Assembly: GCA_949298075.1 (NCBI GenBank)
Contig: CASFVA010000009.1
Location: 62,001-126,000, forward strand
DNA: 64,000 bases
Direction: 5' to 3'
Source: an uncultured Lentisphaeria bacterium
GTDB lineage: Bacteria; Verrucomicrobiota; Lentisphaeria; Victivallales; Victivallaceae
A program made the position numbers and the translations under genes. This document shows positions 9,144-17,799 of the stretch, one piece after another (positions within the stretch are counted from its first letter, which is position 1; each line of letters starts with the position of its first letter). The notes beneath the pieces are model-generated. The model was not told the DNA's origin and did no database searches. It saw only the letters and a program-made list of their open reading frames with translations.

Positions 9144-10358
9144 TCAATCCGTAATTTTAACCGGAATCCCGGCCGGCACGATGATGTAGAGCAGTTCCAC
9201 ATCGGCATTGCGCATCCGGATGCAGCCGTTGCTGAGGCTGCGGCTGACGCTGGATTCGTCCCGGGTGCCGTGAATGCCGTATCCCAGCAGCGGGCGGCCC
9301 GGACTTCCGGCCGGAGCCAGCTTCAGGAAATAATCGCCCAGCACATTGTCGGGATCGCCGTACTTGTAAACACCGCCATCCGGAGCATACCAGTCCGGAT
9401 GGCGCACTTTGGCGCAAATCGTGAAATCTGCGCTCGGGGTTTTGCCGAGCCTGCCGACTCCGATATCAAAGACCAGAAACGGAACATCCGACTCTCCGTT
9501 GAAAAGTTTAAGCAGCCGGGCGTCTTTTTCCACCGTGATCCGCCAGGGTCCCGGATGAACTGACAGCGCCTGTCCGACCCGGATGACAGTGCTTTTAAGC
9601 TGATTAACCCGACGGAGGCTTTCAATGGATACGTCGTATTTCGCCGCCAGACGGCTGAGGTTGTCACCGGACACCACCCGATGCTCCCGCGCTCCGGAGT
9701 CAGCCGGAAAACCGGCCATAAAAGCAGCGCGGTTGGCTTCAGTCAGAATCCGCGCCGCAGCGCGGTACGTCCCGGAATTGAGCGGCTCGGACCGCAATAT
9801 TCCGGACGCGGCGCCGGCCGCCTCCGCCCATTCGCCGGCGGTCAGAGCGGATTCAGCCTTTTTTATCGCATCGCCCACCGCGGGATTGCCCGAATCCGGA
9901 GGTACCACCGGACCATCATCAGGCGGATCGCCGCTCCAGGGCTGATCCTTGCGGGGAAGATCCGGAGACGGCGCCGGTCCGGAAGCGGGGGAATCCTGCG
10001 CTTCCGGCGCAGACGACACCCCGGTATCAGCCGCAGGATCCTCCGGCGGCAACTCTCCGGAACCGGAATCCGGCTCCGTCGGCACTCCGGACGCACGTTC
10101 GGAATCCGGTTCCGCCGGATCGGCGTCGCCCGCCGGCGGCGCAGCGGAATCGCCGGCCGCCGCGCCCATTTCCGTCTGCGAGCCGCCCCCCGGCGGAGTC
10201 GCAGGCGGCTTCCCGGCCTCGGACGGAATCAGCAAGTACAGCAGACCGCCGGTAATCGCCGCGATCACCACCGCAATCAAAATCAGCCGCCCCCGTCCGG
10301 AACCGGAACCGGGACGGCGCGGCGCTACAGGCTCATACTCATAATCGAACCGGGGCAT
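9144..10358 (-). CDS. Membrane-anchored LysM / L,D-transpeptidase (YkuD) protein
   Basis: Likely cross-links or tethers peptidoglycan in the periplasm. Of 404 residues, the first ~25 are basic/Gly-rich, a single transmembrane helix follows (LILIAVVIAAITGGLLYLLI), then a ~110-residue Pro/Gly/Asp/Glu-rich linker, a helical segment, a LysM domain (VVSGDNLSRLAAKYDVSIES) and the YkuD catalytic domain. The YkuD motif is intact: IHGTRDESSVSRSLSNGCIR with the His and the nucleophilic Cys. I start at MPRFDYEYEP; an upstream in-frame TTG lacks a ribosome site. It is transcribed away from rpsA from its own promoter. Confidence 0.88.
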   Translation of the reverse strand: MPRFDYEYEPVAPRRPGSGSGRGRLILIAVVIAAITGGLLYLLIPSEAGKPPATPPGGGSQTEMGAAAGDSAAPPAGDADPAEPDSERASGVPTEPDSGSGELPPEDPAADTGVSSAPEAQDSPASGPAPSPDLPRKDQPWSGDPPDDGPVVPPDSGNPAVGDAIKKAESALTAGEWAEAAGAASGILRSEPLNSGTYRAAARILTEANRAAFMAGFPADSGAREHRVVSGDNLSRLAAKYDVSIESLRRVNQLKSTVIRVGQALSVHPGPWRITVEKDARLLKLFNGESDVPFLVFDIGVGRLGKTPSADFTICAKVRHPDWYAPDGGVYKYGDPDNVLGDYFLKLAPAGSPGRPLLGYGIHGTRDESSVSRSLSNGCIRMRNADVELLYIIVPAGIPVKITD

Positions 10359-10408
10359 AGGCCGGACACCAAACTTTCTTTGCAAAACCAATTGACGGCA
10401 AATAACTA

Positions 10409-10437
10409 AATATAACCCCGCGCCGGACTTTTTTCAA
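10409..10437 (-). promoter_or_regulatory. Promoter of the L,D-transpeptidase gene
   Basis: Minus strand TTGAAA (10432-10437), 17-base spacer, TATATT (10409-10414), about 50 bases before the chosen start. Confidence 0.8.
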
Positions 10438-10562
10438 GATTTCCGTCACCGCAGTCCCGGCCGGCAGGCCCCCGTCCGGCCGTTTTCAGCTCGTCCTCAG
10501 CGTACGGCCGGAGGACTGCGCCTTGAAAGCCGGCTTCTCTTTGCAAAAAAACATTCCGGCGC

Positions 10563-10590
10563 TTGAAAATCGGCGATAGTGCGTTATATT
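10563..10590 (+). promoter_or_regulatory. rpsA promoter
   Basis: TTGAAA (10563-10568), 16-base spacer, TATATT (10585-10590), about 114 bases before the rpsA start. Confidence 0.8.
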
Positions 10591-10704
10591 AAAGGATTTA
10601 TCGGCCTGAGTGCCGGCTGGACGCCGGCGTCGGGCGGGAGTACGGGCGGCCGGGAGGTCCGGATTGCCTCAACAGTTAAAATAACTAAAACAACCACAAA
10701 CAGC

Positions 10705-12441
10705 ATGCAAGAAGAAAATTTCGCGAACGATTTCCTCGATCTCGGCAACATGCCCGCTTCGATGGAAGAACTCCTCAAGGGTCAGGCCTCCACCGACACC
10801 TTCACCAAGGGTAAAATCGTCGAAGGCACCATCATCGACAAGCGTCCCGACGGCGCTCTGGTCGACATCGGTTACAAAGCCGAAGGATTCGTTCCGGCCG
10901 GCGAATTTCTCAAGTACGACGAAGCGAAGGTCGGCGACAAAATCGACGTCTACCTCGAAGAAATTGAGAACCGCCAGAACATGCCGACGCTCAGTCTGGA
11001 AAAAGCTCATTCCATCAAGGCGTGGAACCGCATCACCACTGAATACGGCGAAGGTTACGTCGTCAAGGGTTTCATGCGCCACCGCGTCAAGGGCGGCGTC
11101 ATGGTTGACGTCGAAGGCTTCCCCGCTTTTCTGCCCGGCTCACAGCTCGACGTTGGTCCGGTGCACAATATGGATGATTACATCGGCAAGGAATTTGATG
11201 TCAAAATCATCAAAATCAACCTCGAACGCCGCAATATCGTGGTGTCCCGCCGCGAACTCCTGCTGGAGTCGCTCCGCGATCAGCGCAGCAAGCTGCTCTC
11301 GGAAATGAAGGTTGGCGATCTGCGCCGCGGCACAGTCAAGAATATCACCGACTTCGGTGCATTCATCGACCTCGGCGGCGTCGACGGACTGCTGCACATC
11401 ACCGACATTTCCTGGGGACGCATCGCCCATCCTTCCGAAGTGCTTCACGTCGGCGAAGAACTGGAAGTCGTCATCATCGGCATCGACAAGGAAAAGGAAC
11501 GCGTTTCGCTCGGACTCAAGCAGAAGACCCGCAACCCGTGGGACGACGTCGTCTCCAAATACCCCAAGGGCAGCCATATTCACGGCAAAGTGGTCAATAT
11601 CATGCCGTACGGCGCCTTTGTTGAAATCGAAGTCGGCGTCGAAGGTCTGATCCACGTTTCGGAAATGAGCTGGACCAAGCGCATCAATAAGGCCAGCGAC
11701 GTGCTCTCCGTCGGTGAGGAAGTCGAAGCCGTTGTGCTTGACATTGACCGCGACAGCCGCAAGATCTCGCTCGGACTCCGTCAGAAGGAGCGCAATCCGT
11801 GGGAAGTCCTGGCCGAGAAGTATCCGGTTGGCAAACACATTGTCGGCAAGGTCCGCAACATGACCAACTACGGGGCGTTCGTCGAAATCGAAAACGACAT
11901 TGACGGCATGATCCATGTCTCGGATATGAGCTGGACCCGCAAGATCAACAACCCCAACGAGGTACTCAAGCCCGGACAGGAGGTTGAAGTCGTCATTCTG
12001 GAGATCAATCCCGAACAGCAGCGCATTTCGCTCGGCCTCAAGCAGGCCGAGAGCGATCCCTGGGCCAACATCAATGAACTGTACAAGGTCGGCGATGTGG
12101 TCAAGGGCAAAGTCAGCAAAATCACCGCGTTCGGAGCTTTTGTCGAACTCACCAACAAGATCGACGGCCTCATCCACATTTCGCAGCTTTCGCACGACCG
12201 GGTGGAGAAGGTCAAAGATGTCCTCAAGATCGGCGACGAGGTTGAAGCCCGCGTGATCAAGGTCGACTCCGACGAACGCCGGATCGGTCTCTCAATCAAG
12301 GCCGCGACCGACAACTTCTCCGAAGAGGATCTCAAGGCCGCCGAAGCCGAATACACCGCCGCGCTCAAACCGGGCGAGGACATTGTGGATGTCGGCGAAT
12401 TTTTCAACAGCCAGGCGATGTCCGGGCTCAAATTGAAATAA
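10705..12441 (+). CDS. rpsA: 30S ribosomal protein S1
   Basis: S1 binds mRNA on the small subunit and helps initiate on structured or weak-SD messages. The 578-residue protein contains six S1 (OB-fold) repeats at roughly 35-100, 118-185, 203-271, 288-358, 375-445 and 460-530; the later repeats carry the typical GAFVEI / GLIHVSEMSW / RISLGL pattern. I start at MQEENFANDF, because the upstream in-frame extension is GC-rich leader without protein-like composition. There is no Shine-Dalgarno sequence. A strong terminator follows the stop. Confidence 0.95.
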   Translation: MQEENFANDFLDLGNMPASMEELLKGQASTDTFTKGKIVEGTIIDKRPDGALVDIGYKAEGFVPAGEFLKYDEAKVGDKIDVYLEEIENRQNMPTLSLEKAHSIKAWNRITTEYGEGYVVKGFMRHRVKGGVMVDVEGFPAFLPGSQLDVGPVHNMDDYIGKEFDVKIIKINLERRNIVVSRRELLLESLRDQRSKLLSEMKVGDLRRGTVKNITDFGAFIDLGGVDGLLHITDISWGRIAHPSEVLHVGEELEVVIIGIDKEKERVSLGLKQKTRNPWDDVVSKYPKGSHIHGKVVNIMPYGAFVEIEVGVEGLIHVSEMSWTKRINKASDVLSVGEEVEAVVLDIDRDSRKISLGLRQKERNPWEVLAEKYPVGKHIVGKVRNMTNYGAFVEIENDIDGMIHVSDMSWTRKINNPNEVLKPGQEVEVVILEINPEQQRISLGLKQAESDPWANINELYKVGDVVKGKVSKITAFGAFVELTNKIDGLIHISQLSHDRVEKVKDVLKIGDEVEARVIKVDSDERRIGLSIKAATDNFSEEDLKAAEAEYTAALKPGEDIVDVGEFFNSQAMSGLKLK

Positions 12442-12453
12442 GTTTCAACACCG

Positions 12454-12492
12454 CACCGGGAGGGGGATACGCCCCCGCCCGGTGTTTTTTTT
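12454..12492 (+). terminator. rpsA terminator
   Basis: A GC-rich stem (CACCGGG and GGGGG arms pairing with CCCCC and CCCGGTG around ATACG) is followed by eight T bases. Confidence 0.93.
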
Positions 12493-12516
12493 CATTTTAA
12501 CCCGATCTGAACGGCC

Positions 12517-14328
12517 ATGCTGCGTTTTCTGCTGAAAATCCATCGTCACACCGTTCTGCGGCTGACCCGTTTTCTGCGCCGCCGTTTCGGCGAACGCGCC
12601 ACTACTGTGGGCATGGCGCTGCTGATCGGCTCCGTCGCCGCACTGGCGGCGGTGATTCTGCACTGGCTGGTCACCTGGCTCAACCGCGGCTGTTCCAGTT
12701 TAGCCGGCTGCGCCGGCGGTTTCAGCGGATTACTGCTGTCGGCGGTGCTGATTCTGCTGCCGCTGATCGGTATGACCGGCTCTCACCTGATTCAGCGCTG
12801 GCTGGGAGGAGTCCGCTATGCCAAGAGCCTGAGTCCGCTGATCCTGATGCTCAACCGCCGCCGCTACAACATCCCGCTAAGCGACGTGTTCACCCATGTG
12901 CTCTCCAGCGCCTGCGCCGTCGGGTTCGGCGGTTCGGCCGGACTCGAGGCCCCCAGCGTAATCACCGGCGCCGCCATCGGTGCCAACGGCAGCAGTTTTC
13001 TCGGTTTTGACCGCCGCCACCGGGTGCTGCTCATCGGCTGCGGCGCCGCCGCCGCGATTTCGGCCATCTTCAACAGTCCGGTGGGCGGAGTGCTTTTCGC
13101 GGTGGAAGTGCTGCTGCCCGAATTCAGCGTCGCCGCCCTGATTCCCATGCTGATGGCCAGCGCCATCGCCACGGTGGTTTCGCGGATCCTGATTGCCGAT
13201 CACCGGATTTTCTCGCTGGAACTCAATGAGCCCTGGCGGCTGGATGCCATTCCATGCTACTTTCTCTGCGGAATCATCGCCGCCCTGGTCGGAGTTTACG
13301 TCATCAAAACCGCCTACTGGCTGGCCGCACTGCTGCATCACCGGCTGCCGCGCGCCGGAACCAGGCTGCTTGCCGCCGGCCTCCTGCTCGGAGTTCTGCT
13401 CGCGCTGTTTCCGCTGCTGCGCGGACAGGGCTACGGCTTTGTCGAAGCGGTCTATTACGGACGTTTTGAGCTGCTGATCGAAAAGTCTCCCCTGCAGAAT
13501 CTCATCACTTCGCCAACCGTACTGCTGGCCATAGCCGTTGCGTCGGCGGTGCTGCTCAAGGTCATCGCCTCGGTGCTGACTGTGGACGGCGGAGGCGACG
13601 GCGGCATCTTCGCACCATCGATGTTCATCGGGGCCTTCTTCGGCTTCGCCTTTGCCCGGATCGTCAACCTGACCGGCATAATAGAGCTGCAGGAGCAGAA
13701 TTTCATTGTCGCCGGCATGTGCGGCGTGTTCACCGCAGTCATGCGGGCTCCCCTCACCGGCGTGTTTCTGATTGCGGAGGTAACCGGCAGTTACATTCTG
13801 CTGGTACCGCTGATGATTGTTTCCTCCGTCTCCTGGTTCACCGCCGGATTCTTTGAACCCAATTCCATCTACCGCAAGGCTCTGGCCGAAAACCGCCTGC
13901 TGGTTGATGACCGCGATCAGGCGCTGCTTCAGCGACTGCCGGTCCGGCTCAATCTCGACACCCGCTATCAACCTTTGCACATCGGAGACGCGATGTACCG
14001 GGTGATCGATCTGGTGGAAAACCATCCGGGCCTGGAAATATTTCCCGTACTGGATGACCACGGCGGACTGCTCGGCGTGGTTCACCTGGATAAAATCCTG
14101 AGCGTGATGATCGATCCCGATCTGCGCGGATCCCTGCTGGTGTTTGACCTTATGGAGTCCCCCCGCGGACTGGTAACCACCGACGATCACCTCGGAAAAG
14201 CCATGGCCAATCTCGAACGTTTTGATTTGAAATACCTGCCGGTGAACGGGCCGGACGGCGTTTTCCGCGGCTTTGTTTCCAAGGCCGCCATCTTCGCCCA
14301 GTACCGCCGCAACGTCAGCGAAGCCTGA
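12517..14328 (+). CDS. ClC-family chloride channel/transporter with CBS domains
   Basis: Moves chloride across the inner membrane, by channel or Cl-/H+ antiport. The 603-residue protein has a ~430-residue ClC core with about ten to eleven hydrophobic segments and the selectivity motifs GSAGLEAPSVITGAAIG (its Glu matches the gating glutamate), NSPVGGVLFAVE and GGGDGGIFAPSMFIGAFFG. A tandem CBS module occupies about residues 460-600 (FPVLDDHGGLLGVVHLDKIL, then KYLPVNGPDGVFRGFVSKAA) and could bind adenine nucleotides. The gene follows the rpsA terminator at once. Transport mode cannot be decided from sequence. Confidence 0.92.
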   Translation: MLRFLLKIHRHTVLRLTRFLRRRFGERATTVGMALLIGSVAALAAVILHWLVTWLNRGCSSLAGCAGGFSGLLLSAVLILLPLIGMTGSHLIQRWLGGVRYAKSLSPLILMLNRRRYNIPLSDVFTHVLSSACAVGFGGSAGLEAPSVITGAAIGANGSSFLGFDRRHRVLLIGCGAAAAISAIFNSPVGGVLFAVEVLLPEFSVAALIPMLMASAIATVVSRILIADHRIFSLELNEPWRLDAIPCYFLCGIIAALVGVYVIKTAYWLAALLHHRLPRAGTRLLAAGLLLGVLLALFPLLRGQGYGFVEAVYYGRFELLIEKSPLQNLITSPTVLLAIAVASAVLLKVIASVLTVDGGGDGGIFAPSMFIGAFFGFAFARIVNLTGIIELQEQNFIVAGMCGVFTAVMRAPLTGVFLIAEVTGSYILLVPLMIVSSVSWFTAGFFEPNSIYRKALAENRLLVDDRDQALLQRLPVRLNLDTRYQPLHIGDAMYRVIDLVENHPGLEIFPVLDDHGGLLGVVHLDKILSVMIDPDLRGSLLVFDLMESPRGLVTTDDHLGKAMANLERFDLKYLPVNGPDGVFRGFVSKAAIFAQYRRNVSEA

Positions 14329-14346
14329 AAAAAACTTCGCGCACGC

Positions 14347-14375
14347 TTGAATCCAGCCAGCCAGCGCATTATATT
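14347..14375 (+). promoter_or_regulatory. Promoter of the DUF2062 gene
   Basis: TTGAAT (14347-14352), 17-base spacer, TATATT (14370-14375), about 45 bases before the start at 14420. Confidence 0.78.
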
Positions 14376-14419
14376 AACAATATAGCAGTTGTTTTTGAGC
14401 TGAAGAGGAGTGTCTTTTA

Positions 14420-14905
14420 ATGGATTTCAAGCGCATGACCATGCGGCTGTATCTCAAAGTGGTCAAAGAGAAGGCCACCCCGGAATACATCGCACGCGGC
14501 TGGGCCATCGGGATGTTTTACGGATGTCTGATTCCTTTCGGATTACAGCTGGTCTGCTCGATTCCAACGGCTTTTCTGTTGCGGGGCAGCAAAATCGGAG
14601 CCACCCTCGGAACTCTGCTCACCAATCATATTACCGTTTTCTTCATCTATCCGGCCCAATGCTACGTCGGCAGCAAGCTGATCAACTCCGACCTGAGTTA
14701 CGAAGCAATCAAAAAGGCGCTTGCGTCTGTTCTGCACGAACAGAGCTGGGCCGCCCTGATGAGTCTCGGCTGGGAACTCATCATCTCTTTCTTCATCGGC
14801 GGCGCACTGCTGACTGCAATCATGACGCCGCTGACCTATTTTTTCGTAAAAATGCTGGTCAACCGCTTTCATGACCGCCGGGCCGCCCGCGCCAAAGCCA
14901 AATGA
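14420..14905 (+). CDS. DUF2062 family membrane protein
   Basis: Function unknown. The 161-residue product shows the DUF2062 pattern: a basic N-terminus with TPEYIARGWAIGMFYGCLIP, then FGLQLVCSIPTAFLLRGSKI, a membrane segment with NHITVFFIYPAQCYVG, and a C-terminal helix (LIISFFIGGALLTAIMTPLT) with a basic tail. Two to three hydrophobic segments suggest an inner-membrane location. GAGGAGTG upstream gives a good ribosome site. It is monocistronic, between the ClC gene and a secreted protein gene. Confidence 0.8.
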   Translation: MDFKRMTMRLYLKVVKEKATPEYIARGWAIGMFYGCLIPFGLQLVCSIPTAFLLRGSKIGATLGTLLTNHITVFFIYPAQCYVGSKLINSDLSYEAIKKALASVLHEQSWAALMSLGWELIISFFIGGALLTAIMTPLTYFFVKMLVNRFHDRRAARAKAK

Positions 14906-15103
14906 CCCCCCGCAGCGACGTCCCGGCATCCGGATTTTTGGCGGTTGGCGGCGCCGTCTCCGCCGGCCGGCATTGAAAGCATACATGAAACAACTGAATT
15001 TCTGCATCCGGCTTGATTTTGAATTAATTCATGCTACAGTATAATCAATCCTTCATCGATATTGAAGGAGAATTGTTGTAAAACGATCATACCCGGAGGA
15101 AAG

Positions 15104-15625
15104 ATGAAAAAAATCCTGTTCGCATTGATGCTCGGCTTCGCCGCAGTTGCGGTTACGGCCGCCACCAACACCGTAATTGAGATCCGCGGCAATCACATCG
15201 GTCCGGTGTATCTTACTGATCCGGGCAATACGACCCCCAACGCCTCCACCCAGTTCAAGAACAAAATTGGCGAAGGACTCTATGTCCGTTGTGAAGCCGG
15301 TGACGACTGGGGGGACCTGACTTTCTCCTTCATGGTCGACGCTGACGGCACTTACCATTTCATTCCCCGGGGGCAGAATCTGACCGCCCCCGACGGCACG
15401 CGCACTCCGCGCTGGACTGATTTCAAATCCATGCAGGTCAATGGGGTGGAATATCTGAAACAGCCCCAGACCACTTCGGACGCCAAAGCCCGGAGTTACA
15501 AAATCAACCTCAAAGGCGGCGAAGAGTATAAAGTCAAGTTGACCGCGCGCCGGACTCCGGCCGAAGACGCTGAAAAGGCAATGGCCGCAGCCAAGGCCGC
15601 CCGGGCCAAGCGCCAGCAGAAATAA
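15104..15625 (+). CDS. Secreted protein of unknown function
   Basis: I do not recognise the family. The 173-residue product has a clear Sec signal peptide (MKKILFALMLGFAAVAVTAA, cleavage near residue 20), a central region rich in Gly, Asp and aromatic residues (residues ~25-110, suggesting a beta structure), and a highly charged Ala/Lys/Arg-rich tail (AEKAMAAAKAARAKRQQK). CGGAGGAAAG just before the ATG fixes the start. A strong terminator follows. It is probably periplasmic; the basic tail could bind nucleic acid or an anionic polymer, but that is a guess. Confidence 0.75.
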   Translation: MKKILFALMLGFAAVAVTAATNTVIEIRGNHIGPVYLTDPGNTTPNASTQFKNKIGEGLYVRCEAGDDWGDLTFSFMVDADGTYHFIPRGQNLTAPDGTRTPRWTDFKSMQVNGVEYLKQPQTTSDAKARSYKINLKGGEEYKVKLTARRTPAEDAEKAMAAAKAARAKRQQK

Positions 15626-15677
15626 ATCCTGCGCCCCCGGCCGCAGTTAAGCTGCGGCGGATCGCTCACACAGCCCT

Positions 15678-15704
15678 GCCGCTCCGGTTCCGGAGCGGCT
15701 TTTT
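15678..15704 (+). terminator. Terminator after the secreted protein gene
   Basis: Nine-base stem GCCGCTCCG / CGGAGCGGC with loop GTTC, followed by five T bases. Confidence 0.92.
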
Positions 15705-15811
15705 ATCGCCCGGAATCGCCAGATTTCTGCGAGGGGATGCAGCTGCGGTACGGAAATCCGGCCGTTCCCGGACCGAAAAATCAAACGCGGAACTTTTTCC
15801 GGCGCCGTGCA

Positions 15812-17443
15812 TCAATCCAAAGGCCGCAATACCCCTTTCCACAGTGCCAGTTTCTGGCCGCGGTAAGTGTAGCCGGGGGGGAAAAGATTGCTCCAGCTGC
15901 GATCCGGACGCTGGGGGAATTCCGTGGCAATAAGGTAGATCACCGGCTCACTTTCCGGCAACTCATCCAGAGAACCCACCTTGACCACCTCCGCTCCGGA
16001 ATAAAACAATCCGCCATGAAGATCGTTGATGTCGATCTTGTAAATCCGGTTGGCGCGATTGGCCGCCAGCGCCATGCGGATGTCATTCCCAAGAATGCGT
16101 TTGTATTTCTCCTGCGCCTGATAGGGCTGGAGCACACAGCAGAAAAACACGCCTCCGGCCAGAGACACCAGCAGCAGCTGCAGCCAGACCGGTTCCGTTT
16201 CCCGCCCATGCCGCAGCAGCAGGGCGATCAGCAGCGCCGCGCCAATGGCGCCGAATGCCACAATGCCATAACCGGCTGCTTCGCGGAACGCCAGGGTTTT
16301 GGACAAGCTGAAAAACAGCTTCAACCACTCCAGCGGCAGAAAACAGGCTCCCGCCACCAGCACCGCCACCCCGAGCGCAAAAAATTCTCCCAGCCGCAAC
16401 ACCCGCCGGAACCGGGCACCGTAACGCCGCATGCCCAGTTCGTAATTAATGCCGACCAGAATCGACAGCGGCCCCACCGCGAACAGCATCCAGCCGGAAT
16501 CCGCTTTGGGAATCAGCAGCAGCAAAGCGATGGTGACAAAACACAGCGTACGCAGATAGCGGCTGAAAATCGGCGTTGCATCCAGACTCTGCAGGGCCAC
16601 ACAGAACGGCAGCCACGCAATCAGACTCCAGGGCAGCAGCCGGATAACCAGGTAGAGCGGAAAGGCAATGATTTCCTCAAGGTAGCTGCTGAGCGAAATG
16701 TCCAGCCACTCCAGCCCGGCGCTTTCCAGCTGCTGGCGCCCTGATCCGTAAAACGGCGCCCACCAGTACAGCAGTGCGGTCACCACAACCGCCAGCGCAA
16801 CAATAAATCCCGGCTTGCGGAACTTCGAACTCACAGACAGCGGACGCCTCAGAAAAAACAGCGGAGCAATCAGAAACACCAGCATGCCCAGCCCGCCGGT
16901 AAAAAACGCCGCCGTGCCCAGCACGGCAAAGGAAATCCAGGCGAAATTCCAGTTGACCCGCCGTACGCCGAAATTGAAAAAAAGCAGCTGGGCGGCAAGC
17001 AGAAAAAACGCCTCCAGAGTCAGCGGATAGCCGTCGCTGCCCTTTTCCATGGCAACTGCACAGCTGAAATACATCGCGGCCGCCACCCAGCCCGCCCGGC
17101 AGGATCGTTCACTGGCCGCCGCCAGATAAACCACTATCGTGGTCGCCCCCAGCAGCAGAACGGAAATTCCCCGCAGCACCATTTCCATCGGCAGACCGGT
17201 GGCGCGGTAAACCAGCGAAGCCAAAGCCGGAAACAACGGATGCGCAACCCGCAGTGCAGACCGCCCCGCCGGAGCCGCAAAACCGGAATGCTCCACCTCC
17301 TGTGCCGCCGCCGCGTAAATGCCCTCCTGGCGGAAAAATTCCCGGGTGTTGAAAAATGCCGGGAGATACAACGCCAGAAACGCCGCCAGCAGAATCAGAA
17401 AACCGGTCGCATAACTGAATTTTCGTTCGCTGTAAATGCCCAT
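15812..17443 (-). CDS. Polytopic membrane protein, ArnT/PMT-like glycosyltransferase
   Basis: The 543-residue protein has about eleven hydrophobic segments and a C-terminal soluble region (~residues 455-543). The first loop (NTREFFRQEGIYAAAAQEV, then RVAHPLFPALASLVYRATG) resembles the acidic first periplasmic loop of GT-C transferases such as ArnT/PMT, which use lipid-linked sugars. Donor and acceptor cannot be read from sequence. GGGAG six bases before the ATG supports the start. It lies 14 bases after xseB and ends the valS operon. An inactive relative is possible. Confidence 0.65.
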   Translation of the reverse strand: MGIYSERKFSYATGFLILLAAFLALYLPAFFNTREFFRQEGIYAAAAQEVEHSGFAAPAGRSALRVAHPLFPALASLVYRATGLPMEMVLRGISVLLLGATTIVVYLAAASERSCRAGWVAAAMYFSCAVAMEKGSDGYPLTLEAFFLLAAQLLFFNFGVRRVNWNFAWISFAVLGTAAFFTGGLGMLVFLIAPLFFLRRPLSVSSKFRKPGFIVALAVVVTALLYWWAPFYGSGRQQLESAGLEWLDISLSSYLEEIIAFPLYLVIRLLPWSLIAWLPFCVALQSLDATPIFSRYLRTLCFVTIALLLLIPKADSGWMLFAVGPLSILVGINYELGMRRYGARFRRVLRLGEFFALGVAVLVAGACFLPLEWLKLFFSLSKTLAFREAAGYGIVAFGAIGAALLIALLLRHGRETEPVWLQLLLVSLAGGVFFCCVLQPYQAQEKYKRILGNDIRMALAANRANRIYKIDINDLHGGLFYSGAEVVKVGSLDELPESEPVIYLIATEFPQRPDRSWSNLFPPGYTYRGQKLALWKGVLRPLD

Positions 17444-17457
17444 TGGTTCTCCCGCCG

Positions 17458-17799
17458 TCAGAACGGCAGTTCGTTATCCGCTCCGCTCTCCGTGTCCAGC
17501 GGCGACGCGGACGGCTCCGCCGCCGTCGCTGCCGCGCCGTGCCGGCCGCCGGCGGGAGTTTCGCCATCAAATTCGGTCCAGCGCCCCCCGCCGCCGTCAT
17601 CGGCGGTCAGCAGCTCAATGCGCCGCTCCAGCGTCTCCAGCTTGCTGCGGCAGAAAGCCGCCAGCCGGTTGCCGCGCTCATAATTGGCGATCAGCTCGTC
17701 CAGCGGCAGTTTGCCGGACTCCATCCGGGCGACCAGATTTTCCAGTTCGCCCATGGCCTGCTCAAAAGTCAGGTTTCCGGTATCGTCTGCGCCGGCCAT
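17458..17799 (-). CDS. xseB: Exodeoxyribonuclease VII small subunit
   Basis: XseB associates in many copies with XseA to form a single-strand DNA exonuclease. The first ~75 residues match the family (NLTFEQAMGELENLVARMES, LDELIANYERGNRLAAFCRS); the remaining ~38 residues are an Ala/Gly/Asp-rich tail not needed for the fold, making 113 residues against the usual ~75-80. The ATG overlaps the stop of the esterase gene by one base (TGATG). No xseA is in the window. Confidence 0.9.
   Translation of the reverse strand: MAGADDTGNLTFEQAMGELENLVARMESGKLPLDELIANYERGNRLAAFCRSKLETLERRIELLTADDGGGGRWTEFDGETPAGGRHGAAATAAEPSASPLDTESGADNELPF

Larger units (their letters stand above)
10359..10704. promoter_or_regulatory. 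346-base divergent promoter region and rpsA leader
   Basis: No gene is seen. It contains two back-to-back promoters (10409-10437 minus, 10563-10590 plus) and a roughly 108-base GC-rich rpsA leader. The leader ends in an A-rich, G-poor tract (about 10675-10704) with no Shine-Dalgarno sequence, which resembles the E. coli rpsA situation where S1 itself controls initiation. Confidence 0.6.
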
